DNA of 64,000 nt from Ruminococcoides sp052118065 (GCA_052118065.1 JBQKHY010000007.1:36326-100325); one strand, 5' to 3'. Counted from the first letter of the stretch, positions 42,949 through 51,206 are shown. Notes: generated by a model from the letters alone, not told the origin. Made by a program: numbers and translations.

Positions 42949-43821
42949 ATGACTTTTGCAGAAAAATTAAAAGAACTAAGAAAACAATCAGGCCTTTCAC
43001 AAGAAAAGTTAGCAGAAAAACTTGGTGTTTCAAGACAAGCAGTTACAAAGTGGGAGAGAGATACAGGTGTACCTGATATAGATAACATTATGGCAATTTC
43101 AAAATTGTTTGATGTTTCAATGGATGAACTTTTTTCTAATGAAAGAAGTGAGAAGAAGGAAAGAGATTTTCTGTATGAAAGTGTAACTGAATATGATATT
43201 GATGAGCCAAAGAGATTTGACATAAAATTAGGTGGTGCAAAGGAACTTGTATTTACCGGTTATAATGGAGAGAAAATCCGTATTCACCTTGCATCAAATA
43301 CACTTTCAAATTTACAAAGTGATTTTAAAGTAAAAATTGATGATGTGAGAAAGCGTATTGATGTTGATGTAAACAGAAAGAATAATGTAACCGAGGCAAT
43401 AGCCAAAAAGGAACTTTATATTTTTGTAGAAATTCCTACACCTTATATTGGCAAAATTGAATGTGCTATAAATGCAGAACAAGTTAAAATTGCTTCAATT
43501 GAATGTAACAGTATTGAACTGGATACAAAAACTCAAAGAATTTTTATTGATGATGTGGTAGGTATAGTGGAAATCAATTGTAACCTTGATATGGATATTG
43601 TGTGTAGTAGTCTTAGTGGTAATGTTGAAATTAATCAAATATCAGCAACTTCAAAGATAAATATTCCTAAAGAAAGTGACTTTTCATCAGTAGCTAAAGG
43701 TATTGGAACAAGCATCACTTTTGAAGAAGATGGAAAAACAGTTGAACCATTTGATAATCCTGAGTCTGACAACATAATTGAGCTTAATGGTATCAAAAGT
43801 GAATTGGTTATTAGCAGATAG
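42949..43821 (+). CDS. XRE regulator fused to a DUF4097-like beta-repeat domain
   Basis: 290 residues. The helix-turn-helix (1-65) is typical: SQEKLAEKLGVSRQAVTKWE ... MDELF. From about residue 85 onward the protein is a regular beta-rich domain (IKLGGAKELVFTGYNGEKI, then repeats of short strands) like the DUF4097/adhesin-type right-handed shaft, here cytoplasmic because there is no membrane segment. Such XRE-beta proteins are frequent in Firmicutes beside membrane proteases or transporters. Its stop is seven bases before the CPBP gene. The operator in its promoter suggests autoregulation. Confidence 0.85.
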   Translation: MTFAEKLKELRKQSGLSQEKLAEKLGVSRQAVTKWERDTGVPDIDNIMAISKLFDVSMDELFSNERSEKKERDFLYESVTEYDIDEPKRFDIKLGGAKELVFTGYNGEKIRIHLASNTLSNLQSDFKVKIDDVRKRIDVDVNRKNNVTEAIAKKELYIFVEIPTPYIGKIECAINAEQVKIASIECNSIELDTKTQRIFIDDVVGIVEINCNLDMDIVCSSLSGNVEINQISATSKINIPKESDFSSVAKGIGTSITFEEDGKTVEPFDNPESDNIIELNGIKSELVISR

Positions 43822-43828
43822 GTGATGT

Positions 43829-44629
43829 ATGAAGAAAATTAACTATTTAAGAAGATATATTGTCAGTTCATATATTCTCATATGGTTTCTAATTATATTT
43901 GTAGCAGGTTCATTCAGTATGATTTTTCATGCACCACCTGTGGTAATGTGGATTGTAAGGGATTTACTTGCTTGGTCACCGACTTTACTTTTGCTTATTG
44001 GTTGGAAATTTTTCAGACCTAATGAAAGTAGGATAACTTTTATCAAAAGGTGCTTTTCAGGAAAAGTAAAGGTACTGCCACTGTTACTGTCCTTTTTCCT
44101 TACCTTTGGAATTAGTGTTTTGGCATTATTAATTTATTCCTTTACAGAGGGTAAATCACCACTGGATTACATAAATCTAGGAACAACTTCTTTGCCTTTA
44201 AGTATATTTTTATCCTTTACTTCCGGTCCAACAGGTGAAGAACTTGGTTGGAGAGGCTATATGAGAGAAGAATTTAATAAGAAATATTCTTTTCTAAAGT
44301 CATCAATTTTTCAGGGACTTGTGTGGTGTTTTTGGCATACATTGTTGTGGGTAGTTGACTCAGAATTTACCGACTTAAGGGCAATTCCTTATATTATTTC
44401 TAACATAGTAGTAATAACTTCAATAACAGTTTTAATGAATATATTTCTTGAAAAGAATAATAATCTTATATATTCTGTTTTACTTCATTTTGGTTTCAAT
44501 ATTATTTATGTGTTCCTGACTGCCGATATAATGTTCTTCGTTATCCTTACTATTATTTATTTGATAGTTACACCGGTAGCTGTTGTTATTAGAAATAGAA
44601 CAATTAAAACTAAAATTATAATAGAATAA
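43829..44629 (+). CDS. CPBP-family intramembrane metalloprotease
   Basis: 266 residues with about eight hydrophobic segments. Motif 1 is GPTGEELGWRGYM (the EExxxR of the CAAX protease/bacteriocin-processing family), motif 2 is FQGLVWCFWHTL (FxxxH) and the last is a LLHFGFNI with the HxxxN/D pair. Family members process prenylated proteins, peptides or membrane sensors. The start at ATG 43829 is in the TAGGTGATG context, and it is co-transcribed with the XRE gene. The substrate is unknown. Confidence 0.88.
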   Translation: MKKINYLRRYIVSSYILIWFLIIFVAGSFSMIFHAPPVVMWIVRDLLAWSPTLLLLIGWKFFRPNESRITFIKRCFSGKVKVLPLLLSFFLTFGISVLALLIYSFTEGKSPLDYINLGTTSLPLSIFLSFTSGPTGEELGWRGYMREEFNKKYSFLKSSIFQGLVWCFWHTLLWVVDSEFTDLRAIPYIISNIVVITSITVLMNIFLEKNNNLIYSVLLHFGFNIIYVFLTADIMFFVILTIIYLIVTPVAVVIRNRTIKTKIIIE

Positions 44630-44639
44630 TCTATAACAA

Positions 44640-44678
44640 AAGTAGGCTACTTCACTATATGTGAAATAACCTACTTTT
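44640..44678 (+). terminator. Terminator of the XRE-CPBP operon
   Basis: AAGTAGG-TA-TTCAC / GTGAA-TA-CCTACTT long stem followed by seven T. Confidence 0.9.
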
Positions 44679-44852
44679 TTTATTTTAATAATTAAATTTT
44701 AAAACTTTCCCCAATAACCGAACTTTTTATTTTTAATAGCAAGGAAAGTTATTGTTACTGCTCCTATACGTTATAGTATGATTTCATACTATTGTCAACA
44801 ATATTATACAAAAAAGTGAAATGAAAATTTACAAAGTATTTTTAATTTATTG

Positions 44853-44881
44853 TTTACAAATTCTGCAACTCTTGATATACT
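44853..44881 (+). promoter_or_regulatory. Promoter of the NSS symporter gene
   Basis: TTTACA (44853) and TATACT (44876), 17 bases apart, with TG at the extended -10 position. The rest of 44680-44850 is AT-rich without recognisable features. Confidence 0.7.
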
Positions 44882-44917
44882 ATTCAATATGTTTAAAATC
44901 TACAAAGGAGTATATAG

Positions 44918-44989
44918 ATGGGTATAAAATTTAATATATGTTTATGGAACAAAGGAGGTTGCTACAATGAAACGAGAGCGACTTGGTAG
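44918..44989 (+). CDS. Candidate upstream peptide overlapping the NSS symporter start
   Basis: A 23-codon frame from ATG 44918, with a full AAAGGAG seven bases before it, encodes MGIKFNICLWNKGGCYN-ETRATW and stops 22 bases inside the symporter gene in another frame. It contains the symporter's ribosome site. Translation of the short frame would open or block that site. The two Trp codons (one the last before the stop) could be chance. Confidence 0.4.
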   Translation: MGIKFNICLWNKGGCYNETRATW

Positions 44990-46301
44990 CAGATTAGGGT
45001 TCATTATGTTGTCAGCCGGTTGTGCAATCGGTTGTGGCAATGTGTGGAAATTTCCTTGGATGTGTGGACAAAACGGTGGGGGTAGCTTTATGCTTGTGTA
45101 TATCCTTTGCCTTATTGTTCTTGGAATTCCTTGTTTGATTATGGAATTTTCTGTTGGTAGAGCCTCCCAGACCAGCCCTATTAATATGTACAAAAAGTTG
45201 GAAAAGCCTAAGCAAAAGTGGGGTGGCTTTGGTTGGGCTTGTCTTGTAGGCAATATTTCAATTATGGCTTTCTATACTGTAGTATGTGGTTGGCTTATAA
45301 ATTATTTTGTAAAGTTTGTTTCAGGTAATAACCAAAACATTGGCTTTGATAAAATGACTGCTGACCCATCAGTTAATGTACTATTCTTGCTTATTACTGT
45401 TGTGATGGCATTCTTTATACTTTCTTTTAACCTACAAGGTGGACTTGAAAGAGTTACAAAGTATATGATGATTGCTTTACTTGTGCTGATGGTGGTACTT
45501 GCAGTAAATAGCTTAATGCTTGGTGGTGCAGGTGAGGGTATGTCATTTTACTTAAAACCTGATTTTTCTAAGATTAACGGTTCTGTTGTAGTTGGTGCAA
45601 TGAATCAAGCATTTTTCACTTTATCAACAGGTATGGGTGGTATGGCTATCTTTGGTAGTTATATTGACAAGAACCGTTCTCTTATGGGTGAAGCAGTAAG
45701 TGTTATTTCTCTTGATACACTTGTAGCTATCCTTGCCGGTGTTATTATTTTCCCAGCTTGTTTTACATATAACCTAGAAGTAAATGCAGGTCCTAGTTTA
45801 CTATTTGACACAATGGCAACTGTATTTAACAATATGGAAGGTGGCAGAATCTGGGGTTCTCTGTTCTTCTTGTTTATGGTTTTTGCCGGTATGTCAACTG
45901 TACTTGGTGTTTGCGAAAATATCTTAGCTATGGTTCGTGATTTAACCGGTTGGTCAAGACCTAAGGGTTCTTTGATTTGCGGTATTGTTATCTTTGTGTT
46001 AGCATTAACAACTGCACTTGGCTTTAGTGTACTTAATTTTCAGCCTTTTGCTGAGGGTACAACTTGGCTTGATTTTTGGGACTTTATTGTTTCTAATAAT
46101 ATATTGCCACTTGGTTCTCTTGTACTTGCACTATTCTGTTGTAATAAGTTCGGTTGGGGATGGGATAACTTCATTAGTGAAGCTAATTCCGGTAAAGGTC
46201 TTAAAGTTAAACATTGGATGAAACCGATATTTCAGTATGTAGTTCCTATTGCTATTGGCTTTATCTATATTTACGGTATGGTTAATTTTAAATGGACATA
46301 A
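44967..46301 (+). CDS. Neurotransmitter:sodium symporter (NSS) family amino-acid transporter
   Basis: 444 residues, the 11-helix bacterial form. The first helix has the unwound substrate-binding segment AGCAIGCGNVWKFPW, followed by NGGGSFMLVYILCLIVLG; helix 6 and 8 sodium-binding stretches (AFFTLSTGMGGMAIFGSY and FVFAGMSTVLGVCE-like) follow. NSS carriers of this size take up hydrophobic or aromatic amino acids with sodium. The ribosome site AAAGGAGG precedes ATG 44967. The substrate cannot be fixed from sequence alone. Confidence 0.93.
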   Translation: MKRERLGSRLGFIMLSAGCAIGCGNVWKFPWMCGQNGGGSFMLVYILCLIVLGIPCLIMEFSVGRASQTSPINMYKKLEKPKQKWGGFGWACLVGNISIMAFYTVVCGWLINYFVKFVSGNNQNIGFDKMTADPSVNVLFLLITVVMAFFILSFNLQGGLERVTKYMMIALLVLMVVLAVNSLMLGGAGEGMSFYLKPDFSKINGSVVVGAMNQAFFTLSTGMGGMAIFGSYIDKNRSLMGEAVSVISLDTLVAILAGVIIFPACFTYNLEVNAGPSLLFDTMATVFNNMEGGRIWGSLFFLFMVFAGMSTVLGVCENILAMVRDLTGWSRPKGSLICGIVIFVLALTTALGFSVLNFQPFAEGTTWLDFWDFIVSNNILPLGSLVLALFCCNKFGWGWDNFISEANSGKGLKVKHWMKPIFQYVVPIAIGFIYIYGMVNFKWT

Positions 46302-46317
46302 TTTAATTTGACTATAG

Positions 46318-46355
46318 AAAAACACACTTATGATTGTTTTCATAAGTGTGTTTTT
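46318..46355. terminator. Bidirectional terminator, symporter and lgt-like gene
   Basis: AAAAACACACTTATGA / TCATAAGTGTGTTTTT perfect palindrome. The stop codon of the minus-strand gene lies inside it. Confidence 0.92.
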
Positions 46356-47152
46356 CTATGTGTATTATTTTTTTTGCCTTGATAAATTAAGTATATAATT
46401 GAACAAATAAATATAACTATACTTATTATTTGTGAAGTGGATAATCCTAACAAAAATCCTCTGTAAGTATCACCTCGTAGAAATTCATCAAAAAATCTTA
46501 TTACCGAGTAACTTAAAAGATATGTAGCAAAAAGCTTGCCTTTTAGTAATTCTTTCTTTAGTAAATATGCAAGTATGAAAAATAAAATAAGGTTTAGTAG
46601 TGATTCCAAAAGTTGTACCGGAAACCTTTGTACATCATTAACAGAAGGTAACAGTTGATTGTTGTGTACCGTAAAGCCAAAGCTACTTTCTATACCGTAA
46701 CAACAACCACCAAGGAAACATCCTATTCTTCCAAAGAAATGGAATAGTGGAATACCGGGAGCTATTATATCGGAATAATCAGATAAGTTATAGTGCTTTT
46801 TCTTGCAGTAAATAAAGCCAACTATCATACCACCGATTAGCCCACCGTAAAATACTGAACCACCACATATTAATTTTGCACATTCGATAAAGTCCCAAAA
46901 CGAATGAACATAGGTGTTCCAATTGGAGAATAGTTTAATTATAAGGTCAAACCTTGTAATTGCATACAGTATATGACCACCGAAGAAAACACCTATTGAA
47001 GATAGAAGTAAAATAATTATAAAATTATTTTCATCATATCCTTTTTGTTTTGCTTTTTTGCAAATATAAATACCACAAACAAATATGCCTATAAGGGACA
47101 TTAATGCGTAAGTGGGAATAGTTTTTCCTAATAAATCAAAAGTAGGGAACAT
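46340..47152 (-). CDS. Prolipoprotein diacylglyceryl transferase paralogue
   Basis: 270 residues from ATG 47152 (TTGGAG before it), about seven hydrophobic segments. The Lgt signature region is HFFGRIGCFLGGCCYG; in classical Lgt it reads GRIGNFINxE, so the Asn and Glu are replaced and a Cys-Cys pair is present. Other Lgt features remain: GGSVFYGGLIGG, RFFDEFLRGDTYRG and LSTSQIISI. Lgt moves diacylglycerol from phosphatidylglycerol to the lipobox Cys of prolipoproteins. This looks like the second, divergent Lgt type of Clostridia, perhaps with a different substrate preference. Confidence 0.82.
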   Translation of the reverse strand: MFPTFDLLGKTIPTYALMSLIGIFVCGIYICKKAKQKGYDENNFIIILLLSSIGVFFGGHILYAITRFDLIIKLFSNWNTYVHSFWDFIECAKLICGGSVFYGGLIGGMIVGFIYCKKKHYNLSDYSDIIAPGIPLFHFFGRIGCFLGGCCYGIESSFGFTVHNNQLLPSVNDVQRFPVQLLESLLNLILFFILAYLLKKELLKGKLFATYLLSYSVIRFFDEFLRGDTYRGFLLGLSTSQIISIVIFICSIIYLIYQGKKNNTHRKTHL

Positions 47153-47217
47153 AATTTTCTCCAAAAATATAACCTCCTGTACCATAGTACAAGAGGTTAA
47201 ATTTCTATAAATTATAA

Positions 47218-47493
47218 TTAGCTAAGCATACCTGCTGTTGCTAATGTACCTGCTGCACAGATAACACATACAAGTAGAATACCTGAAAGTACTACACCGA
47301 TGATACCTGTTACTAAACCGGCTGTTGCAAAGTTTTTGTTTTCATCGTTCAGCTTACGAACCTTAACACCTAGAACGATACCTACGATACCTGCTGCAAG
47401 ACCTGCAATAGCACCATAACTAAACCAAGCTAAAACAATTGAAACAATACCGCAAACTAAAGAAACAATAGCTTTACTCTTTGAATTCTGCAT
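47218..47493 (-). CDS. DUF4190-like small membrane protein
   Basis: 91 residues with a Gly/Ala-rich pattern: KAIVSLVCGIVSIVLAW, GAIAGLAAGIVGIVLGVK, a short basic loop KVRKLNDEN, and GLVTGIIGVVLSGILL. This is the typical DUF4190 arrangement of two to three membrane segments. Function unknown. GGGGAGG precedes the ATG. It lies upstream of the lgt-like gene on the same strand and may share its transcript. The 250 bases before it are very AT-rich. Confidence 0.82.
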   Translation of the reverse strand: MQNSKSKAIVSLVCGIVSIVLAWFSYGAIAGLAAGIVGIVLGVKVRKLNDENKNFATAGLVTGIIGVVLSGILLVCVICAAGTLATAGMLS

Positions 47494-47678
47494 AATAAAA
47501 TCCTCCCCAAATATAAATTAATCAATATTTTTTAATGATTGACTTTATTCTACTATATTTTTATATTTTTGTCAACTAAATTATTGAGTATATTACTATT
47601 TAATATATATTATTTTATATATAAATATATTATTAAATGCTTATAAAAAATAAAAATAAAAATAATTCCTATTTTCTA

Positions 47679-47706
47679 TTGCATTTTATTCTAAAAGGAG
47701 TATAAT
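47679..47706 (+). promoter_or_regulatory. Promoter of the flavoredoxin-rubrerythrin gene
   Basis: TTGCAT (47679) and TATAAT (47701), 16 bases apart. Confidence 0.7.
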
Positions 47707-47750
47707 AAATGTATATTAATTGTTGAATTATTTTATAAGGAGGTAATTTT

Positions 47751-48929
47751 ATGGATAAAAAGGCTATGTACAAATTAAGTTATGGCTTGTTTGTACTAAC
47801 GGCTAAAGATGAAGAGAAAGACAATGGTTGCATTATAAATACTGCAATTCAAGCATCTTCAATGCCTAATCAGCTAAGCATTTGCGTAAATAAAGCCAAT
47901 CTTACCCATGATATGATTGTAAAAACCGGTAAATTCACAGTTTCTGTAATTAGTCAGGATGCCGGTTTTGATTTATTTAAGCACTTTGGTTTTCAGTCAG
48001 GCAAAGATGTTGATAAGTTTAAAAACTTTGAAAAATGCAAGCGCGGTGAAAATTCGATTTATTATATAACAGAGGGTACTAATGCATACATTTCTGTTAA
48101 TGTAAGTAAAACTGAGGATTTAGGTTCACACACAATGTTCATAGGTGAAATTACAGATATGGAAGTTTTAAGTGAAACACCATCTGTAACCTATGATTAT
48201 TATTTAAAGAATATTAAGCCACAACCTGAAAATGTAGGTACAACGACTGATGGTAAGACGATTTGGCGTTGTACAATTTGTGGTTATGAATATGTTGGGG
48301 AAGAGTTACCGGAGGACTTTATTTGTCCACTGTGTAAACATCCGGCATCTGATTTTGAAAAGATAATTATTAAGGAGGAAAAAACTATGGCAACAAATAA
48401 GTATTCAGGTACACAAACAGAAAAGAATTTACAAGAGGCTTTTGCCGGTGAATCTCAGGCAAGAAATAAATACACTTACTTTGCATCAGTAGCAAAGAAA
48501 GAGGGATATGAGCAAATGTCAGCATTGTTCCTAAAGACTGCCGATAATGAAAAGGAACATGCAAAATTGTGGTTCAAGGAACTTGCAGGTCTTGGTGACA
48601 CAAAGTCTAACCTTGCTGATGCAGCTGATGGTGAAAACTATGAATGGACAGATATGTATGATGGCTTTGCAAAAACTGCTGAGGAAGAGGGATTCCCTGA
48701 ATTAGCAGCAAAGTTTAGAGCAGTTGGTGAAATTGAAAAGCATCATGAAGAAAGATACAGAGCATTGCTAAAGAATATCGAAACTGCTCAGGTTTTTGAA
48801 AAGTCAGAAGTTAAGGTTTGGGAATGTCGCAACTGTGGTCATATTGTTGTTGGTACAAAAGCACCGGAAGTTTGCCCTGTATGTAACCACCCACAATCTT
48901 TCTTTGAAATCCATCAGGAAAATTATTAA
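47751..48929 (+). CDS. Flavin reductase-rubredoxin-rubrerythrin fusion protein
   Basis: 392 residues, three redox modules in one chain. Residues 1-155 are a flavin-reductase-like FMN domain (ASSMPNQLSICVNKANLTHD); 170-205 are a rubredoxin (CTIC at 174/177, CPLC at 192/195), together equal to high-molecular-weight rubredoxin (Hrb). Residues 213-392 are a complete rubrerythrin: EAFAGESQARNKY and DNEKEHAKLW di-iron ligands, EIEKHHEERY, and a C-terminal rubredoxin (CRNC...CPVC). In anaerobes this chain passes electrons from NAD(P)H or flavodoxin to reduce peroxide and oxygen. It stands alone under its own promoter. Confidence 0.92.
   Translation: MDKKAMYKLSYGLFVLTAKDEEKDNGCIINTAIQASSMPNQLSICVNKANLTHDMIVKTGKFTVSVISQDAGFDLFKHFGFQSGKDVDKFKNFEKCKRGENSIYYITEGTNAYISVNVSKTEDLGSHTMFIGEITDMEVLSETPSVTYDYYLKNIKPQPENVGTTTDGKTIWRCTICGYEYVGEELPEDFICPLCKHPASDFEKIIIKEEKTMATNKYSGTQTEKNLQEAFAGESQARNKYTYFASVAKKEGYEQMSALFLKTADNEKEHAKLWFKELAGLGDTKSNLADAADGENYEWTDMYDGFAKTAEEEGFPELAAKFRAVGEIEKHHEERYRALLKNIETAQVFEKSEVKVWECRNCGHIVVGTKAPEVCPVCNHPQSFFEIHQENY
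48387..48929 (+). CDS. rbr: Candidate separate rubrerythrin made by internal initiation
   Basis: ATG 48387 is in frame with the fusion and preceded by a full AAGGAGG at 48372-48378, eight bases away. From it a 180-residue protein begins MATNKYSGTQTEKNLQEAF, exactly the normal rubrerythrin start. This looks like an hrb-rbr gene pair whose stop codon between the genes was lost, while the second ribosome site stayed. Both the fusion and a free rubrerythrin may be made. Use of the site is inference. Confidence 0.65.
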   Translation: MATNKYSGTQTEKNLQEAFAGESQARNKYTYFASVAKKEGYEQMSALFLKTADNEKEHAKLWFKELAGLGDTKSNLADAADGENYEWTDMYDGFAKTAEEEGFPELAAKFRAVGEIEKHHEERYRALLKNIETAQVFEKSEVKVWECRNCGHIVVGTKAPEVCPVCNHPQSFFEIHQENY

Positions 48930-48966
48930 TTATAGTTCTGTATTAGAATTATATAAGATGTATCCT

Positions 48967-48996
48967 AGGAGTAACCTTTCGGTTACTCCTATTTTT
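48967..48996 (+). terminator. Terminator of the flavoredoxin-rubrerythrin gene
   Basis: AGGAGTAACC-TTTC-GGTTACTCCT followed by ATTTTTG. Confidence 0.93.
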
Positions 48997-49007
48997 GTAT
49001 AACATAA

Positions 49008-49030
49008 AAAGGAGTACAATGTACTCCTTT
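49008..49030 (-). terminator. Terminator of the SAP/glyoxalase operon
   Basis: AAAGGAGTAC / GTACTCCTTT with five T on the minus strand. Confidence 0.88.
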
Positions 49031-49052
49031 GAATAAATATTCTATTAAAGAA

Positions 49053-49430
49053 TTAAAGTTCTTTACTTTCAGGGATGATTTCAAGCCAATAACCGTCAGG
49101 GTCATTGATGAAATAAATACCCATATCAGGGTTTTCAAAGCAGATGCAACCCATTTCTTCATGAAGTGAATGAGCCTTGTTAAAGTCCTGAACTTTAAAT
49201 GCTAGGTGGAATTCACCTTCACCAAGGTCATACTTTTCAGGGTGGTCATCAAGACAAGTCAGTTCAAGCACAAAGTCAGTTGTATCATTGCCAATATAAA
49301 CGATAGTAAAACCGTCACCGTCAATTCTGCTTTTTTCTTTTAAGCCTAAAGCCTTTTCATAAAAATCAAGAGAAGTATCTAGGTCAGCTACATTAAAATT
49401 CTGATGAACCATTCTAAAATTTAAATCCAT
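49053..49430 (-). CDS. gloA: Glyoxalase/lactoylglutathione lyase family protein
   Basis: 125 residues, a single vicinal-oxygen-chelate domain pair: FRMVHQNFNVADLDTSLDFY with the first metal His, the ELT strand, GEFHLAFKV with the second His, and DPDGYWLEIIP with the final Glu. This set matches glyoxalase I, which detoxifies methylglyoxal as a thiol adduct. Firmicutes without glutathione use another thiol, so the true substrate is open. It lies 16 bases after the SAP-protein gene, in one operon. Confidence 0.88.
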   Translation of the reverse strand: MDLNFRMVHQNFNVADLDTSLDFYEKALGLKEKSRIDGDGFTIVYIGNDTTDFVLELTCLDDHPEKYDLGEGEFHLAFKVQDFNKAHSLHEEMGCICFENPDMGIYFINDPDGYWLEIIPESKEL

Positions 49431-49446
49431 AATTATACCTCCAAAA

Positions 49447-50019
49447 TTATTTTAAAGCTACAAGGTCAGATTTTTCATACTTGTTGTGACCTTGTAGTTG
49501 TTTTTTATATTTCCAACACTTAATTGCATCATCAAGGTTTTTTTCTTTATTGTTAGCAAAGAAATCTCTAATGTATGTGTTGTATTCAAATTGTCTGTCA
49601 ATTTTCTTTACTTTGCTATTCTTCTTTTCTTCAAGGATTTGATAGTAGACATCAATAGCATCTCTGTATGTTTTTCCTGCATTTGATTTAAGCCATTTTT
49701 GAAAGGCTACATTAAATGAAAAACTACTTCCTATTTGTTCCTTGAAAAATGCTCTGTGAGTTTCTGAACAGACAAAATTATTTTCAATTTCAGTATCTTT
49801 AGTTATAACAGTAATATTACTTGCTTTTCTTTTAGTTTTAGTAGGTGGTAGTACTTTTCCTGTGTCAAGAAAGTATGCAATTCTTTCGGTTAATTCAATT
49901 TTACCACCGGATGTTGGCAGATTATTTTCTCTACAAAAATTTACTAATTCCTCTTTTAGGTAATAAAATTCCTTAAAAGTTTTGCTATCTAGCTGTGTGT
50001 TTAATATAGGTCTTTCCAT
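49447..50019 (-). CDS. SAP-domain protein with DUF6434-like C-terminus
   Basis: 190 residues. Residues 12-55 (SKTFKEFYYLKEELVNFCRE, NNLPTSGGKIELTERIAYFL) form a SAP helix-turn-helix, a DNA- or RNA-binding unit. Two middle and C-terminal parts (FKEQIGSSFSFNVAFQKWLK and YIRDFFANNKEKNLDDAIKC) look like a repeated ~35-residue helical unit in the DUF6434 style. Small cytoplasmic nucleic-acid-binding protein of unknown role, coupled to glyoxalase. The start is ATG 50019 with GGAGAAATT before it. Confidence 0.75.
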   Translation of the reverse strand: MERPILNTQLDSKTFKEFYYLKEELVNFCRENNLPTSGGKIELTERIAYFLDTGKVLPPTKTKRKASNITVITKDTEIENNFVCSETHRAFFKEQIGSSFSFNVAFQKWLKSNAGKTYRDAIDVYYQILEEKKNSKVKKIDRQFEYNTYIRDFFANNKEKNLDDAIKCWKYKKQLQGHNKYEKSDLVALK

Positions 50020-50087
50020 AATTTCTCCAATAAATCAAATTTCTTGAGAAGAGTATAACACAAAAATAAAAAATTGTAAAACAAAAA

Positions 50088-50109
50088 CCCCACCGAAAAA
50101 TCGGTGGGG
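50088..50109 (-). terminator. Terminator of gap
   Basis: CCCCACCGA-AAAA-TCGGTGGGG with a long T-run on the minus strand. Confidence 0.95.
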
Positions 50110-50131
50110 AAGTAATACACTAAATATTAAA

Positions 50132-51145
50132 TTATAGTTCAGCGAAATACTTAATTGTTCTTACCATCTGTGATGTGTAAGAGTTTTCGTTATCATACCA
50201 AGAAACAGTCTGAACCTGAGTTGTGTCTGTATCTTCCATGTATGTGCACATTGTCTGTGTTGAATCGAATAGTGAACCGTATGTCATACCAACGATATCA
50301 GAAGAAACGATTGGATCTGTGTTGTAACCGAATGATTCAGAAGCAGCAGCCTTCATAGCAGCGTTAACTTCGTCAACTGTAACCTTACCCTTAACAACTG
50401 ATGTTAGGATTGTTGTTGAACCTGTTGGTACAGGAACTCTCTGTGCAGAACCGATTAGCTTACCGTTTAGTTCAGGGATAACTAGGCCGATAGCCTTAGC
50501 AGCACCTGTTGAGTTAGGAACGATATTTACAGCACCAGCTCTAGCTCTTCTTAGGTCACCCTTTCTGTGAGGACCGTCAAGGATCATCTGATCACCTGTG
50601 TAAGCGTGGATTGTGCTCATGATACCGCTCTGGATTGGAGCTAGGTCATTAAGAGCCTTAGCCATAGGAGCTAGACAGTTTGTTGTACAAGAAGCAGCAG
50701 AAATAATCTTGTCTTCCTTTGTTAGTACATTTTCGTTTACTGAGTAAACAACTGTTGGTAGATCGTTACCTGCTGGAGCAGAGATAACAACCTTCTTAGC
50801 ACCGGCATCAATGTGAGCCTGTGCCTTAGCCTTTGATGTATAGAAACCTGTGCATTCTAGAACAACATCAACACCGATTTCACCCCAAGGTAGTTCAGCA
50901 GCGTTTGGCTTAGCGTAGATTGTGATTTCCTTACCGTCAACAACGATTGAAGATTCCTTAGCTTCAACCTTGTCAGCAAGAGCATACTTACCCTGTGCAG
51001 AATCATACTTTAGTAGGTGTGCAAGCATAGCTGGATCTGTTAGATCGTTGATTGCTACTACTTCATAACCTTCAGCACCAAACATCTGTCTGAATGCTAG
51101 ACGACCGATACGGCCGAAACCATTAATTGCAACTTTAATTGCCAT
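50132..51145 (-). CDS. gap: Glyceraldehyde-3-phosphate dehydrogenase
   Basis: 337 residues. Glycolytic enzyme that oxidises glyceraldehyde-3-phosphate to 1,3-bisphosphoglycerate with NAD. INGFGRIGRLAFR is the NAD-binding loop, SAASCTTNCLAP has the catalytic Cys, and HAYTGDQMILDGPHR the catalytic His region; SWYDNENSYTSQM ends the protein as usual. Codon use is strongly biased (CTA Leu, GTT Val, AAG Lys), as for highly expressed genes. TAGGAGG precedes the ATG. It is monocistronic here; pgk and tpi are not adjacent. Confidence 0.98.
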   Translation of the reverse strand: MAIKVAINGFGRIGRLAFRQMFGAEGYEVVAINDLTDPAMLAHLLKYDSAQGKYALADKVEAKESSIVVDGKEITIYAKPNAAELPWGEIGVDVVLECTGFYTSKAKAQAHIDAGAKKVVISAPAGNDLPTVVYSVNENVLTKEDKIISAASCTTNCLAPMAKALNDLAPIQSGIMSTIHAYTGDQMILDGPHRKGDLRRARAGAVNIVPNSTGAAKAIGLVIPELNGKLIGSAQRVPVPTGSTTILTSVVKGKVTVDEVNAAMKAAASESFGYNTDPIVSSDIVGMTYGSLFDSTQTMCTYMEDTDTTQVQTVSWYDNENSYTSQMVRTIKYFAEL

Positions 51146-51177
51146 TTTTTATTCCTCCTAAATTTTAAGGTACTTAT

Positions 51178-51206
51178 ATTTTATTACAAGTTCGTAAATT
51201 TTTCAA
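51178..51206 (-). promoter_or_regulatory. Promoter of gap
   Basis: On the minus strand TTGAAA (51201-51206) and TAAAAT (51178-51183), 17 bases apart. Confidence 0.75.
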
